DNA of 33,312 nucleotides from Rhizobacter koreensis (GCF_013366375.1 NZ_JABWMJ010000019.1:1-33312), one strand, 5' to 3'. Shown: positions 15,468 to 24,551, counted from the stretch's first letter. Translations and numbers: made by a program. Notes: a model not told the origin generated them from the letters alone.

Positions 15468-16700
15468 ATGTTCTACCCACTCATCGGCGCGGTCGCCTTG
15501 GCCGCCGCGCTCGCGCCCCCGGCGGCAGAGGGCGCATCGCTCAGTCTCGAGACGGCGCTGGCCCTCGCCACGCAGCGCTCCGAGGCCGCCCGCGCGGGCC
15601 GTGCCGGCCAACTGAGCGCGATCGAGACGGCTCGCGCCGCCGGCCAGCTTCCCGATCCGACGCTCAACGTCGGCATCGACAACCTGCCGGCGACGGGCCC
15701 GGACCGACTCAGCACGACGCGCGACTCGATGACGATGAAGCGCGTCGGCATCAGCCAGGAGTGGCTGTCTGCGGGCAAGCGAGCTGCTCGCAGCGCCGCG
15801 GCCGAAGCCGCCGTGCAGCGCGAATCGATCCAGGTGGAAGCCGCGCTCGCCGAAACGCGGTTGCAGACCGCGCTCGCCTATGTCGATGCCTTCTATGCCG
15901 GCGAGGCGCTCAAGCTCACCACGCTGATGGAGCACCACGCGCACGAAGAGCTCGAGGCCGCGCGCGGACGCCTGGCGTCGTCCACCGGCGGCAGCCAGGA
16001 GGTGCTGGCGTTGACGGCGGCGCGCGGCACGACGGAGGACGAATCGGCACAGGTGCGGCAGGAGCAAAGCGTCGCCCTCGTGACCTTGCAGCGCTATGTC
16101 GGCGTGATGAGCGACGAGCTCCTGCCGCCGCCCGAGACACGGCCGCCGAGCGAAGACGACTACGTCGCGGCCCACCCATCGGTACTGGCCTTGACCCGCG
16201 ACGTCGAGCTTGCTCGGCGTCAAGCGGCCGTGACCGCGAGCGAGCGCGATCCCAACTGGACGTGGGGCGTTTCATATGGCCAACGCACCGGCTACTCCGA
16301 CATGCTTTCGTTCGGCGTCAGCATTCCGATCCCGTTGTCGCCGAGCCAGCGCCAGGATCGCGAGACAGCCGCCAAGCTCGCCTTGGCCGACAAGGCCGAG
16401 GCCGAGCTGGCCGACGCCACGCGCGCGGCGCTCGCCGAGTACCGCGCACTCGCCAGCGACAGCCAACGACTCGAGGACAGGATCGAGCGCTACCGCGTGG
16501 GTGTCCTAACCCCCGCGCGGCAGCGCGTGGCCGCTGCCACCGCCGCCTACGCATCGAACCAGTCGAGTCTGGTCACCCTGTTCGAGGCGAGGCATGCCGA
16601 GGTCGACGCCCAGAGAAAACTGCTCTCCCTGCGCCGCGACCTGATGCGCGCGCGCATGCAGCTGTCGCTGAAGCCGGTGCAGCAGGGAGCCGCACGATGA
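15468..16700 (+). CDS. cusC: CusC-type outer membrane efflux protein
   Basis: This 410-aa TolC-family protein forms the outer-membrane channel of the Cu/Ag tripartite pump. A signal peptide (residues 1-24) precedes two OEP repeats rich in alpha-helix, for example SLETALALATQRSEAARAGR and the second repeat near residue 250 onwards. No lipobox is seen, unlike E. coli CusC. The ATG at 15468 has GGAG six bases upstream. It overlaps cusB by ATGA. Confidence 0.92.
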   Translation: MFYPLIGAVALAAALAPPAAEGASLSLETALALATQRSEAARAGRAGQLSAIETARAAGQLPDPTLNVGIDNLPATGPDRLSTTRDSMTMKRVGISQEWLSAGKRAARSAAAEAAVQRESIQVEAALAETRLQTALAYVDAFYAGEALKLTTLMEHHAHEELEAARGRLASSTGGSQEVLALTAARGTTEDESAQVRQEQSVALVTLQRYVGVMSDELLPPPETRPPSEDDYVAAHPSVLALTRDVELARRQAAVTASERDPNWTWGVSYGQRTGYSDMLSFGVSIPIPLSPSQRQDRETAAKLALADKAEAELADATRAALAEYRALASDSQRLEDRIERYRVGVLTPARQRVAAATAAYASNQSSLVTLFEARHAEVDAQRKLLSLRRDLMRARMQLSLKPVQQGAAR

Positions 16701-18190
16701 AGCGCATGTCCTCGAGCGCCGCCCTCATCGTCGGTCTTGCCGTCGCCGTCGGGGCGTTCTATCTCGGCCGAGCGACCCAGCCGACGCCGCTGGCGAGTGG
16801 CCCGTCCAGCGCTGCTTCGCAACCGGGCCGCACCGTTCTGTACTGGCACGACCCGATGGTCCCGGGGCAACGCTTCGACAAGCCCGGCAAGTCGCCCTTC
16901 ATGGACATGCAGCTCGTTCCCGTCTATGCCGACAGCGCTGCCGCGAGCGGCGTGCAGGTGAGCGCGGCCGTGCAGCAGAACCTCGGCATCCGCTACGCGA
17001 CGGTCCGGCGGGCCGCTATGTCCTCGTCGTTCGATGCCGTGGGCGCGGTGCAGTTCGACGAGCGGCGTAACGTCGCCGTGCAGACGCGCGTCGCCGGGTA
17101 CGTCGAGCGCCTGGCGGTGCGCGCGCCGATGGAGCGCGTTCGCAAGGGCCAGGCGCTGGCGACGCTGTTCGCTCCCGACTGGCTCGGTCCCCAGAACGAG
17201 CTTATCGCGCTGAAGCGATCCGGGGTCTCGCAGGAGCTGGTCGCCGCCGCTCGCGCCCGCCTGCGGGCTCTGTCAGTTCCCGACGACCTGGTCCGCCGCA
17301 GCGAGGAAGCCGGCGCCGCGCAGGCGCGATTCACGCTCGTCTCCCCGCGGGACGGCGTGGTGGCCGAGCTCGGCGTCAGAGAGGGCGTGGCTGTTTCGCC
17401 CGGCATGACCCTCTTTCGTATTGCCGGCCTGCAGACCGTGTGGGCGGTCGCCGAGGTGCCGGAGGCACAGGCGGCGCGGCTGCAGCGCGGTCAGCGCGTC
17501 AAGGCGACGCTGCAGGCCGATGCGTCGCAGACCTTCGAAGGCGAGCTGAAGGAGATCCTGCCTGAGGTGAGCAGCGCCACGCGGACCCTTAAGGCGCGCT
17601 TTGAGGTCGACAACCGCGGCGGGCGGCTGACGCCGGGCATGCTGCTGCGCATGGCCGTTGCCGGGCCGCAGAGCGAGCGCCTTGTCGTCGCGTCGGAAGC
17701 CGTGATCCGCACCGGCAAGCGTGCCGTGGTGATCGTCCGGAATGCGCAGGGCGGCTTCGAGCCGCGTGACGTATCGCTCGGCGCCGATTTCGGCGACGAC
17801 GTGGAGGTCGTCTCCGGGCTGAACGCGGGCGATCAGGTCGTCGCGAGCGGGCAGTTCCTGATCGACTCGGAGGCGCGCCTGCGCAGCGTTCTCGGCAACA
17901 TGGGCGCGCCGGCATCGGCAGCGGCCGCGTCCATGACCGGCACGACGGGCATGGTGCATGACGCCGACGGCAAGGTCGAAAGCGCAACGCCCGATGCGCT
18001 CACGATCTCGCACGGTCCGGTCGCGACCCTCAAGTGGCCGGCGATGACCATGGGCTTCGCCAGGCCCGATCCGAAGGCGTTCGCCGACGTCCGTCCGGGC
18101 GACACCGTGCACTTCCGCTTCAAAGAGGGCGGGCCTTCGGGGTACGAGCTTGTCGAGGTGCGCAAGATGGCTTCGGGAGCCGGCAAGTGA
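16697..18190 (+). CDS. cusB: CusB-type periplasmic adaptor with C-terminal CusF-like domain
   Basis: This 497-aa membrane-fusion protein links CusA to CusC. An N-terminal anchor (residues 5-25) is followed by a heavy-metal-binding segment YWHDPMVPGQRFDKPGKSPF-MDMQLVPVY (about 51-80), the hairpin/lipoyl and barrel domains, then after a low-complexity linker a CusF-like domain (about 425-490) with LKWPAMTMGF: the Trp and two Met of the CusF Cu(I)/Ag(I) site. Chaperone and adaptor are thus fused. It overlaps cusA by GTGA. Confidence 0.94.
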   Translation: MKRMSSSAALIVGLAVAVGAFYLGRATQPTPLASGPSSAASQPGRTVLYWHDPMVPGQRFDKPGKSPFMDMQLVPVYADSAAASGVQVSAAVQQNLGIRYATVRRAAMSSSFDAVGAVQFDERRNVAVQTRVAGYVERLAVRAPMERVRKGQALATLFAPDWLGPQNELIALKRSGVSQELVAAARARLRALSVPDDLVRRSEEAGAAQARFTLVSPRDGVVAELGVREGVAVSPGMTLFRIAGLQTVWAVAEVPEAQAARLQRGQRVKATLQADASQTFEGELKEILPEVSSATRTLKARFEVDNRGGRLTPGMLLRMAVAGPQSERLVVASEAVIRTGKRAVVIVRNAQGGFEPRDVSLGADFGDDVEVVSGLNAGDQVVASGQFLIDSEARLRSVLGNMGAPASAAAASMTGTTGMVHDADGKVESATPDALTISHGPVATLKWPAMTMGFARPDPKAFADVRPGDTVHFRFKEGGPSGYELVEVRKMASGAGK

Positions 18191-21100
18191 TCGCCGCGCT
18201 GATCCGATGGTCGCTGGTCAACCGCTTCCTGGTCCTGATCGCGACGGCGTTCTTGATCGCAGCCGGGCTCTGGTCGGTGACCAGCACGCCGCTCGACGCG
18301 CTTCCGGATCTGTCCGACACGCAGGTGATCGTCCGCACGCCGTTTCCCGGCAAGGCGCCGCAGATCGTCGAGGACCTCGTCACCTATCCGATGACGACGA
18401 CCATGCTGAGCGTTCCGGGCGCCAAGACGGTACGCGGGTACTCGTTCTTCGGCGACTCGTTCGTCTACGTCCTGTTCGACGACAAGACTGATCCGTATTG
18501 GGCGCGCTCGCGCGTTGTCGAGTACCTGAACCAGGTGCAGAGCCGCCTGCCGCCCGGCGCGAGCGCCTCGCTCGGGCCGGATGCGACGGGCGTCGGCTGG
18601 GTCTACGAATACGCGCTCGTCGATCGGAGCGGCAAGCACGACCTCAGCCAGCTCCGGTCCCTCAACGACTGGTTCCTGAAGTTCGAGCTGAAGACGGTGC
18701 CCGACGTCGCCGAAGTCGCCAGCATCGGCGGCATGGTGCGTCAGTACCAGGTCGTGCTCGACCCGGACCGCATGCGCGCACTCGGCATCGCGCAGGCGAC
18801 GGTCATCGACGCACTGCAGAAGGCGAACCAGGCCACCGGCGGTTCGGTGGTCGAGCTCGCCGAGGCCGAGTACATGGTCCGCTCGCGCGGCTACCTGCGC
18901 TCGCTCGATGACTTCCGCACCATCCCGCTGGCCGTGGCGAATGCAACCCCGGTGCTGCTCCGTGACGTCGCCACGGTCCAGCTCGGTCCGGAGCTGCGCC
19001 GCGGCATCGCCGAACTCGACGGGCAGGGCGAAGTCGCGGGCGGCGTCGTCGTCATGCGCTCGGGCAAGAACGCACGCACCACCATTGAGGCGGTCAAGGC
19101 CAAGCTCGAGGGCCTCAAGTCGAGCCTGCCACCGGGAGTCGAGATCGTCCCTACCTACGACCGCTCGCAGCTGATCGATCGCGCGGTGGACAACCTGCGC
19201 TCCAAGCTCGTCGACGAGTTCATCGTCGTCGCCCTGGTCTGCGCGATCTTCCTGTTCCACCTGCGCTCGGCGCTCGTCGCCGTGGTGGCCTTGCCGATCG
19301 GCGTGCTGGCGGCGTTCGTCGTCATGCGCTGGCAGGGGGTCAACGCGAACATCATGTCGCTCGGCGGCATCGCGATTGCGATCGGCGCGATGGTCGACGC
19401 CTCGATCGTCATGGTCGAGAACGTGCACAAGCACATTGAGGCGTTCGAGGCGCAGCACGGCAGGGGGCCGAGCACGAACGAGCACTGGACGCTGGTGACC
19501 GAGTCCGCGGTCGAAGTCGGGCCAGCGCTGTTCTTCTCGCTGGTCGTGATCACGCTCTCGTTCGTTCCCGTGTTCACGCTGGAGGCGCAGGAAGGCCGCC
19601 TGTTCTCGCCACTGGCGTTCACCAAGACGTATGCGATGGCCGCTGCGGCGGGCCTGTCGGTCACGCTCGTTCCGGTCCTCATGGGCTATCTCATTCGTGG
19701 GCGGATTCCGCGCGAGACCGCGAACCCGCTGAACCGATGGCTCATCCGGATCTACACGCCGGTGCTCGACACCGTCCTGCGCTCGCCGAAGGTCACGCTG
19801 GGCGTAGCGGCAGTGGTCCTCGGCCTCACCGCGATTCCCATGCTTCAGCTCGGCGGCGAGTTCATGCCGGCGCTCGACGAAGGGGATCTGCTCTACATGC
19901 CTTCGGCGCTGCCCGGCCTCTCGGTTTCGAAGGCCTCGCAGCTGCTGCAGCAGACCGATCGGATGATCAAGACCGTTCCAGAGGTGGCCCGCGTCTTTGG
20001 CAAGGCCGGCCGTGCCGACACCGCGACCGACCCCGCGCCCCTGGAAATGTTCGAGACGACGATCCAGTTCAAGCCTCGCTCGGAGTGGCGGGCCGGGATG
20101 ACTCCCGACAAGCTGGTCGAGGCGCTCGACGCCGCGGTCAAGGTGCCGGGGCTCAGCAACCTCTGGGTGCCCCCGATCCGCAACCGCATCGACATGCTCG
20201 CGACCGGCATCAAGAGCCCGGTCGGGATCAAGGTCGCCGGCGCCGACCTGACGACGATCGACAGGCTGACGACCCAGATCGAGTCCGCGGTCAAAGGCGT
20301 TCCGGGCGTGTCGTCCGCGCTCGCCGAGCGGCTCACCGGGGGCCGGTACATCGACGTCGAGGTCGATCGCGCCGCGGCGGCGCGCTTCGGCCTTTCGGTT
20401 GCCGACGTGCAGAGCGTCGTCTCGACAGCGATCGGCGGCGACAACGTCGGTGAGGTGATCCAGGGACGCGAGCGCTACCCGATCAATGTTCGGTACCCCC
20501 GCGAGATCCGCGATTCGCTGCAGCGCCTGCGCGAGCTGCCGTTCGTGACCGAGATGGGCGCCCAGCTGCTGCTGCAGGACGTCTCGACGATCTCGATCGA
20601 AGACGGGCCGCCCATGCTGCGCAGCGAGAACGCGCGCCTCGCGGGCTGGATCTACGTCGACGTGCGTGGCCGCGACCTGCGCTCGGTGGTCAACGACATG
20701 CAGAAGGCGGTGAGCCGTTCCCTCAAGCTCCCACCGGGATACGCGGTCTCCTGGTCGGGACAGTTCGAATACCTGGAAAGGGCCACCGAACGGCTGAAGC
20801 TGGTCGTGCCCTTGACGTTGGCGGTCATCTTCGTGCTGCTCTACGTGCTCTTTCGCTCGCTTGGCGACGCCGCACTCGTCATGGCCGCCGTGCCGTTTTC
20901 GCTGGTCGGCGGCTTCTGGCTCGTGTGGGCACTGGGGCACTCGCTGTCGGTCGCCTCCGCCGTCGGATTCATCGCGCTGGCCGGAATCGCCGCCGAGTTC
21001 GGCGTCGTGATGCTCGTGTACCTCAAGAACGCGCTCGCTCGAAGGCTGGCCGCCGGCGAGCCCGACACGGAGGCGACGCTGTTGGCCGCGATCCGCGAGG

Positions 21101-21351
21101 GCGCAGTGCTGCGCGCGCGTCCGAAGGCCATGACGGTCGCGGTCGTTATCGCCGGGCTGCTGCCGATCATGTGGGGCAGCGGGACCGGTTCCGAGGTGAT
21201 GAGCCGCATCGCCGCACCGATGATCGGCGGCATGGTCACCGCGCCGCTGCTGAGCATGCTGGTGGTGCCGGCGGCGTTCTACCTGATGCATCGCAGGCGA
21301 ACGTCCGGTGGGATTGCCACTCCCAAGCTGGAACGACTCGCTTCCGCATGA
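18187..21351 (+). CDS. cusA: CusA-type heavy-metal RND efflux pump
   Basis: This 1054-aa inner-membrane RND transporter has twelve helices and two large periplasmic domains. The heavy-metal (HME) subfamily is shown by the N-terminus LIRWSLVNRFLVLIA, the helix-4 region IAIGAMVDASIVMVEN, and the methionines that form the Cu/Ag site in CusA, found here in EGDLLYMPSALPG, WRAGMTPDK and RIDMLATGIKSPVGIKV. GTG 18187 overlaps the cusB stop. It expels Cu(I)/Ag(I) from the periplasm or cytosol through CusBC. A very long open frame on the opposite strand is only a GC-codon shadow. Confidence 0.96.
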   Translation: MIAALIRWSLVNRFLVLIATAFLIAAGLWSVTSTPLDALPDLSDTQVIVRTPFPGKAPQIVEDLVTYPMTTTMLSVPGAKTVRGYSFFGDSFVYVLFDDKTDPYWARSRVVEYLNQVQSRLPPGASASLGPDATGVGWVYEYALVDRSGKHDLSQLRSLNDWFLKFELKTVPDVAEVASIGGMVRQYQVVLDPDRMRALGIAQATVIDALQKANQATGGSVVELAEAEYMVRSRGYLRSLDDFRTIPLAVANATPVLLRDVATVQLGPELRRGIAELDGQGEVAGGVVVMRSGKNARTTIEAVKAKLEGLKSSLPPGVEIVPTYDRSQLIDRAVDNLRSKLVDEFIVVALVCAIFLFHLRSALVAVVALPIGVLAAFVVMRWQGVNANIMSLGGIAIAIGAMVDASIVMVENVHKHIEAFEAQHGRGPSTNEHWTLVTESAVEVGPALFFSLVVITLSFVPVFTLEAQEGRLFSPLAFTKTYAMAAAAGLSVTLVPVLMGYLIRGRIPRETANPLNRWLIRIYTPVLDTVLRSPKVTLGVAAVVLGLTAIPMLQLGGEFMPALDEGDLLYMPSALPGLSVSKASQLLQQTDRMIKTVPEVARVFGKAGRADTATDPAPLEMFETTIQFKPRSEWRAGMTPDKLVEALDAAVKVPGLSNLWVPPIRNRIDMLATGIKSPVGIKVAGADLTTIDRLTTQIESAVKGVPGVSSALAERLTGGRYIDVEVDRAAAARFGLSVADVQSVVSTAIGGDNVGEVIQGRERYPINVRYPREIRDSLQRLRELPFVTEMGAQLLLQDVSTISIEDGPPMLRSENARLAGWIYVDVRGRDLRSVVNDMQKAVSRSLKLPPGYAVSWSGQFEYLERATERLKLVVPLTLAVIFVLLYVLFRSLGDAALVMAAVPFSLVGGFWLVWALGHSLSVASAVGFIALAGIAAEFGVVMLVYLKNALARRLAAGEPDTEATLLAAIREGAVLRARPKAMTVAVVIAGLLPIMWGSGTGSEVMSRIAAPMIGGMVTAPLLSMLVVPAAFYLMHRRRTSGGIATPKLERLASA

Positions 21352-21385
21352 ATCATCCACCTTCACAGCTTCCAAGGAGATCCCG

Positions 21386-21832
21386 ATGAAACGACGCACC
21401 CTGATCCACGCCCTCGCGGCGCTGCCTCTGTTGCCGGCCCTTCCGGCGCAGGCAGCGACCAAGATCCACGTCTACAAGAACGAAAGCTGCGACTGCTGCA
21501 CGGGGTGGGTCAAGCACCTCTCGAGCGCCGGCTTTGCCGTCCAGGTCACGACCACGGACGACACGATCGCCGTCCGCAAGAAGGTCGGCATTCCCGACGC
21601 ATTCGGCGCGTGCCACACCGCGACGGTCGAGGGCTACGCCATCGAGGGTCACGTCCCCGCGCCGGAGATTCGACGCCTTCTGGCCTTGAAGCCGCAGGCG
21701 ATCGGCCTGGCCGTTCCCAGCATGCCCGTCGGCTCTCCGGGCATGGAGTACGGCGATCGCAAGGACCCCTACAAGGTCCTGCTGATCGATCGTCAGGGGC
21801 GCGACACCGTCTTCGCCAGCTATCCCAAGTAA
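21386..21832 (+). CDS. DUF411 metal-binding protein
   Basis: This 148-aa exported protein begins KRRTLIHALAALPLLPALPA and is cleaved after AQAA. The mature part shows HVYKNESCDCCTGWVKHL and FGACHTATVEGY, typical of DUF411, a thioredoxin-like family regularly found with cus/cop genes and assumed to bind Cu. The ATG at 21386 has AAGGAGA upstream. It lies 34 bases after cusA and 19 bases before cusF. Its last 170 bases and the start of cusF occur again in degenerate form at 24552-24763. Confidence 0.9.
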   Translation: MKRRTLIHALAALPLLPALPAQAATKIHVYKNESCDCCTGWVKHLSSAGFAVQVTTTDDTIAVRKKVGIPDAFGACHTATVEGYAIEGHVPAPEIRRLLALKPQAIGLAVPSMPVGSPGMEYGDRKDPYKVLLIDRQGRDTVFASYPK

Positions 21833-21851
21833 CTTACGTCCGGAGACCTAC

Positions 21852-22190
21852 ATGATCAGCCCGAAGTACCTGACCTGCGCACTCGCCATCGCCGCTTCAG
21901 CCGCCTACGCACAGATGCCGCCGAACATGCCGATGTCGAAGTCGCCTTCAGCGGCCGCTCAGGCGCCCGCGTTGGCCGAGGGCATCGTCCAGGCGGTCGA
22001 CGCCAGCAAGGGAGTCGTCACGCTCAAGCACGGCGAGATCGTCAACATGCAGATGCCCGCCATGACCATGGCGTTCAGCGTCGCCGATCGCAAGATGCTC
22101 GGCAGCGTGAAGGCGGGTGACAAGGTCCGGTTTCGCGTTGAGATGATGAAGAACGCGCCGACGGTGACCCGGCTCGAGCCGGCGCGTTAG
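21852..22190 (+). CDS. cusF: CusF-type periplasmic copper/silver chaperone
   Basis: This 112-aa protein has a signal peptide (cleaved after AYA) and a small OB-fold domain. The metal site is readable as KHGEIVNMQMPAMTMAF: the His and the two Met of the MxM motif are kept, but the Trp that caps Cu(I) in E. coli CusF is replaced by Met. GGAG precedes ATG 21852. It would deliver Cu(I)/Ag(I) to CusB. It converges on the cadR-like gene with 17 bases between stops and no clear terminator. Confidence 0.9.
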   Translation: MISPKYLTCALAIAASAAYAQMPPNMPMSKSPSAAAQAPALAEGIVQAVDASKGVVTLKHGEIVNMQMPAMTMAFSVADRKMLGSVKAGDKVRFRVEMMKNAPTVTRLEPAR

Positions 22191-22207
22191 GGGGGGCGTG
22201 GCGCAGG

Positions 22208-22657
22208 CTAGCGATGGGCACCCTGCACGTGTTCTCGCTTCGCGTTCGGCCGGTTCGACGATCGCGCATCGTTCGCGAGGGTCCGAAGAATTCCACATTC
22301 GTTCGATCCCTCGATGTCGAGGCACTGCTGGCGCAGCGCCTTGAGCTGCTTCTCGAGCTCTCGCAAGTCGCGGATTCGGTGGGCAACGTGCCCGATGTGG
22401 GCATCCAGAAGCGCGTTCACTTCTCCGCAGTTCTCGGCGGGGGAATCCTTGAACCGCAGCAGTGCCCGAATCTCATCCAGCGTCATGTCGAGCGAGCGGC
22501 AGTGTCGAACGAACGCCAGCCGCTCCGCGTGCGCGTCTCCGTAGATCCGGTAGTTGCCTTCCGTGCGCGCGGGCGCTGCGAGCAGCCCCTCGCGTTCGTA
22601 GAAGCGGATCGTTTCTATGGCCGTGCCGCTCGCCTTGGAAAGTTCACCGATTTTCAC
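22208..22657 (-). CDS. cadR: CadR/PbrR-type MerR-family regulator
   Basis: This 149-aa Cd(II)/Pb(II)-type sensor starts at GTG 22657 with GGAGAG upstream (KIGELSKASGTAIETIRFYE). The metal ligands of this subfamily are visible: Cys in SPAENCGEVNALLDAHI, in LRQQC and in SNECGIL. The C-terminus is longer and basic. CadR and PbrR cannot be told apart by eye. The divergent promoter at 22681-22711 is its expected target, but the gene it now drives is a dsbD fragment, so the regulator seems separated from its former efflux genes. Confidence 0.88.
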   Translation of the reverse strand: MKIGELSKASGTAIETIRFYEREGLLAAPARTEGNYRIYGDAHAERLAFVRHCRSLDMTLDEIRALLRFKDSPAENCGEVNALLDAHIGHVAHRIRDLRELEKQLKALRQQCLDIEGSNECGILRTLANDARSSNRPNAKREHVQGAHR

Positions 22658-22680
22658 CTGCTCTCCTTCGGGTTGAGCTC

Positions 22681-22711
22681 TTGACTCTACATGTACTACA
22701 GGGTTTCTAAT
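22681..22711 (+). promoter_or_regulatory. CadR/PbrR-type promoter and operator
   Basis: TTGACT (22681-22686) and TCTAAT (22706-22711) have a 19-bp spacer that contains the partial dyad CTCTACATGTACTACAG centred on TACATGTA. The arrangement is that of metal-activated MerR-family promoters. It points at the truncated dsbD gene. Confidence 0.8.
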
Positions 22712-22752
22712 CCGAATCCTGTTCAAACCCGGATAGCACCAAGGGAACCCGC

Positions 22753-22956
22753 ATGAAAACTCCCGCCAAGGCTTGGTCACGTGCTGTCGCTTGCACGCTT
22801 GCGTTGCTTGCGCTGGCATCCTGCTCCGAGCAAAAGCCCTCGCCCCAGTCCCCAGCGCAAGAGGCGTCGACCTGGCGACCGAACGCAGCCGGTGCATCGG
22901 CTGAACCCCTGCCACCCGAGAAGGCGTTCCCGCTGAAGGTCGAGGCGCTCGACGCC
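22753..22956 (+). pseudogene. DsbD-family reductase, N-terminal fragment
   Basis: The first 68 codons encode a signal peptide with a lipobox-like LALASC and then LPPEKAFPLKVEALDA, which resembles the start of the periplasmic alpha domain of DsbD-type thiol:disulfide interchange proteins. From about 22957 the sequence is the reverse strand of czcC, so everything after the junction (to the stop at 23013) is meaningless. DsbD itself would be about 600 aa. Identification rests on a short segment and is therefore moderate. Confidence 0.6.
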
Positions 22957-23426
22957 TGCGAGACGCTGTCGAAGAGCTCCGTGGAGCGGCGCTCCAGCAG
23001 GACCCGTCGCTGAGCAGCGACGATCGCCTGGAAGCGTGTCGCGGCATCGGCGCGCGCCTGCCGACGCGCGTCGTCGATTTCGGCCCGCAGCGCCTCAATC
23101 GCTGCGGCTGCAGCCTCGCGCCGCCGTCCCTGCTGGCCACCCAGCTCTAGCGCCTGCGCGACACCGACGGCGTACTCGGTTGCGCTGCCGCTTACCCCCG
23201 CCGCGCGGCGACGGCCGGCTTCGACCGTCAGCTCCGGGTTGCTTGAAAGTGGGCGAGCCGCTTCGCGCTGCTGGCCCTCAACCGCCGCCAGCTGAGCCTG
23301 GCGCGCCAGTACGGTCGCACTAGCGGTCTCGGCCCGGCGCATGGCCTCGGCCAGGGTAAGCGGCTGCGCGTGAATCGCAGTCGACACCCATAACGTGGCC
23401 ACCGTGGCCAGCGTCTTGAATCGCAT
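22957..23426 (-). pseudogene. czcC: CzcC-type outer membrane protein, 3'-truncated
   Basis: Starting at ATG 23426 (GGAG upstream), a signal peptide and LTLAEAMRRAETASATVLAR lead into a TolC/OEP-family N-terminal repeat of a Co/Zn/Cd efflux channel, including SNPELTVEAGRRR and VGVAQALELGGQQGRRR. Homology ends at about 22957 after STELFDSVSQAS; the open frame runs on to 22707 through antisense dsbD and cadR-promoter DNA. About 155 of some 420 residues remain, so it cannot form a channel. czcI lies directly upstream; czcB and czcA are absent. Confidence 0.85.
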
Positions 23427-23477
23427 GAACTCTCCTTGATTGACGGACAAGCGAAGCCCGGCAAGCAAGAAGGAGAA

Positions 23478-23873
23478 TCAGCGGATACGCGGCTCCTCGA
23501 GGCTCGCCAAGCGGGCGAGCCTGCGCCAGTTGGGACGATCCAACTCATCGGGCGCGCGCGTGGTGTAGCGCGCGAACACGCGCGAGACCACGGGATGCGC
23601 CGCGTGCCCGAGCGAGAGTTCGAGTGGGCTCACGAGCGCCTGCGCACAATGAAGGTGGCAGTAGCCGCAGTCGCCGTCGACATCCTCGAGAACGCCGCCA
23701 GCTCGTTTCTCCGAGGAGCCGTCAGGCTCGCCAGAGGGACTGTGCCGGTGCTCGTGATGTCCGACGTGCTTGGCGGCCACCCCCGTCTCGTGCCGACAAT
23801 AAGAGGCGGCGCTAGCCCAAGCCGACTGCAGTGGCAGCAGGAGGAGTAGCAAAACGAGGAGCCAGATGCGCAT
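23478..23873 (-). CDS. czcI: CzcI, small exported protein of czc operons
   Basis: This 131-aa protein has a leucine-rich signal (MRIWLLVLLLLLLPLQSAWA) followed by ASYCRHETGVAAKHVGHHEHR, DCGYCHLHCAQAL and a C-terminal RPNWRRLARL, which together match CzcI from Cupriavidus-type czc operons. The role of CzcI is regulatory or metal-binding and not settled. The in-frame region upstream of 23873 lacks a signal and is not used. The gene is orphaned by loss of most of czcCBA. Confidence 0.88.
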   Translation of the reverse strand: MRIWLLVLLLLLLPLQSAWASAASYCRHETGVAAKHVGHHEHRHSPSGEPDGSSEKRAGGVLEDVDGDCGYCHLHCAQALVSPLELSLGHAAHPVVSRVFARYTTRAPDELDRPNWRRLARLASLEEPRIR

Positions 23874-24207
23874 TGCGGGCGAAGTGTAGCGTTGAAGCGA
23901 GCCCCCGCGCGTCGTCCTGCTATGACGAGGGTTTCGCATCCTGCTGCCCATGGCAGGCGACAGGACGCTGCGCCGGGCGCGAGGACACAAACACCGCTTC
24001 CCGGTTCGCGCGGCGCCCGACGCGTACTTCTCGACCTACCGCTCGAGAGGCTGCAGCTGTTTTTGGTGAGCCAGCTACCACGGAGTGTCGGGACTGCCGC
24101 ATAGCATTTCGTGCAACCGCACCAGCAAACGAGCTCGCGAGGACACGTGTAGCCCGTCTAGAAAGCAAACCAGGCTCGGGGTCACCACGCCTCTTGGTTT
24201 GGAGGCT
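23874..24207. other. Stretch without a recognisable gene
   Basis: Upstream of czcI I find neither a supported open frame nor a clear promoter or hairpin larger than a few base pairs. It should contain the former czc promoter. Confidence 0.5.
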
Positions 24208-24473
24208 TCATCTAGCTTGCTGAGGCGTCACAACCGTGCGGATCCACGCCGGGGCGCCGCTGGTGAGGTCGCCGACCTTCACGTTGCGGAACGCGTTCTC
24301 GATGTCGGCGCCGTAGTTGGCGGCGGCGGTGACCGCCGTCCATAGCTGCTGGTACGCCGCGGCCATTGGCGGCGGTGAGCCGGAGCTCGACGAGGCCGTC
24401 CGACACGATGCTGTTCACCGAGGTGCCGCCGGTGAGGTTGGTCATCACGTAGCTTCCGGCCGGCAGGGTCTGC
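24208..24473 (-). pseudogene. C-terminal fragment of an unidentified protein, frameshifted
   Basis: On the minus strand a protein-like sequence reads LPAGSYVMTNLTGGTSVNSI and then VELRLTAAN, breaks at about 24365, and continues in another frame as AAYQQLWTAVTAAANYGADI followed by ENAFRNVKVGDLTSGAPAWI and RTVVTPQQAR before a stop at 24208. The coherent protein character across the break suggests a real but decayed gene end. Upstream coding stops at a TAG/TAA-rich junction around 24475. I do not recognise the family. Confidence 0.45.
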
Positions 24474-24551
24474 TAAATGCGCATGACCGTGCCGCTGGCT
24501 GCGTGCAGGGCGCTGGTGCACCCTTAGGCGCCGCTGCTGTGGCCGCCCCGG

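Noticed and set aside
15761..16696. Long N-terminal extension of CusB.
   Set aside because: It overlaps cusC in another frame with no homology; CusB begins at ATG 16697 with a membrane anchor.
17833..21462. Open frame of over 1200 codons on the minus strand.
   Set aside because: It lies antisense to cusB, cusA and DUF411, has Arg/Asp/His-rich low-complexity composition and no domain; it is a codon shadow of GC-rich genes.
22753..23013. Complete 86-aa lipoprotein gene.
   Set aside because: The second part is antisense czcC; the first part matches the start of a DsbD-like protein, so the open frame is a chimera.
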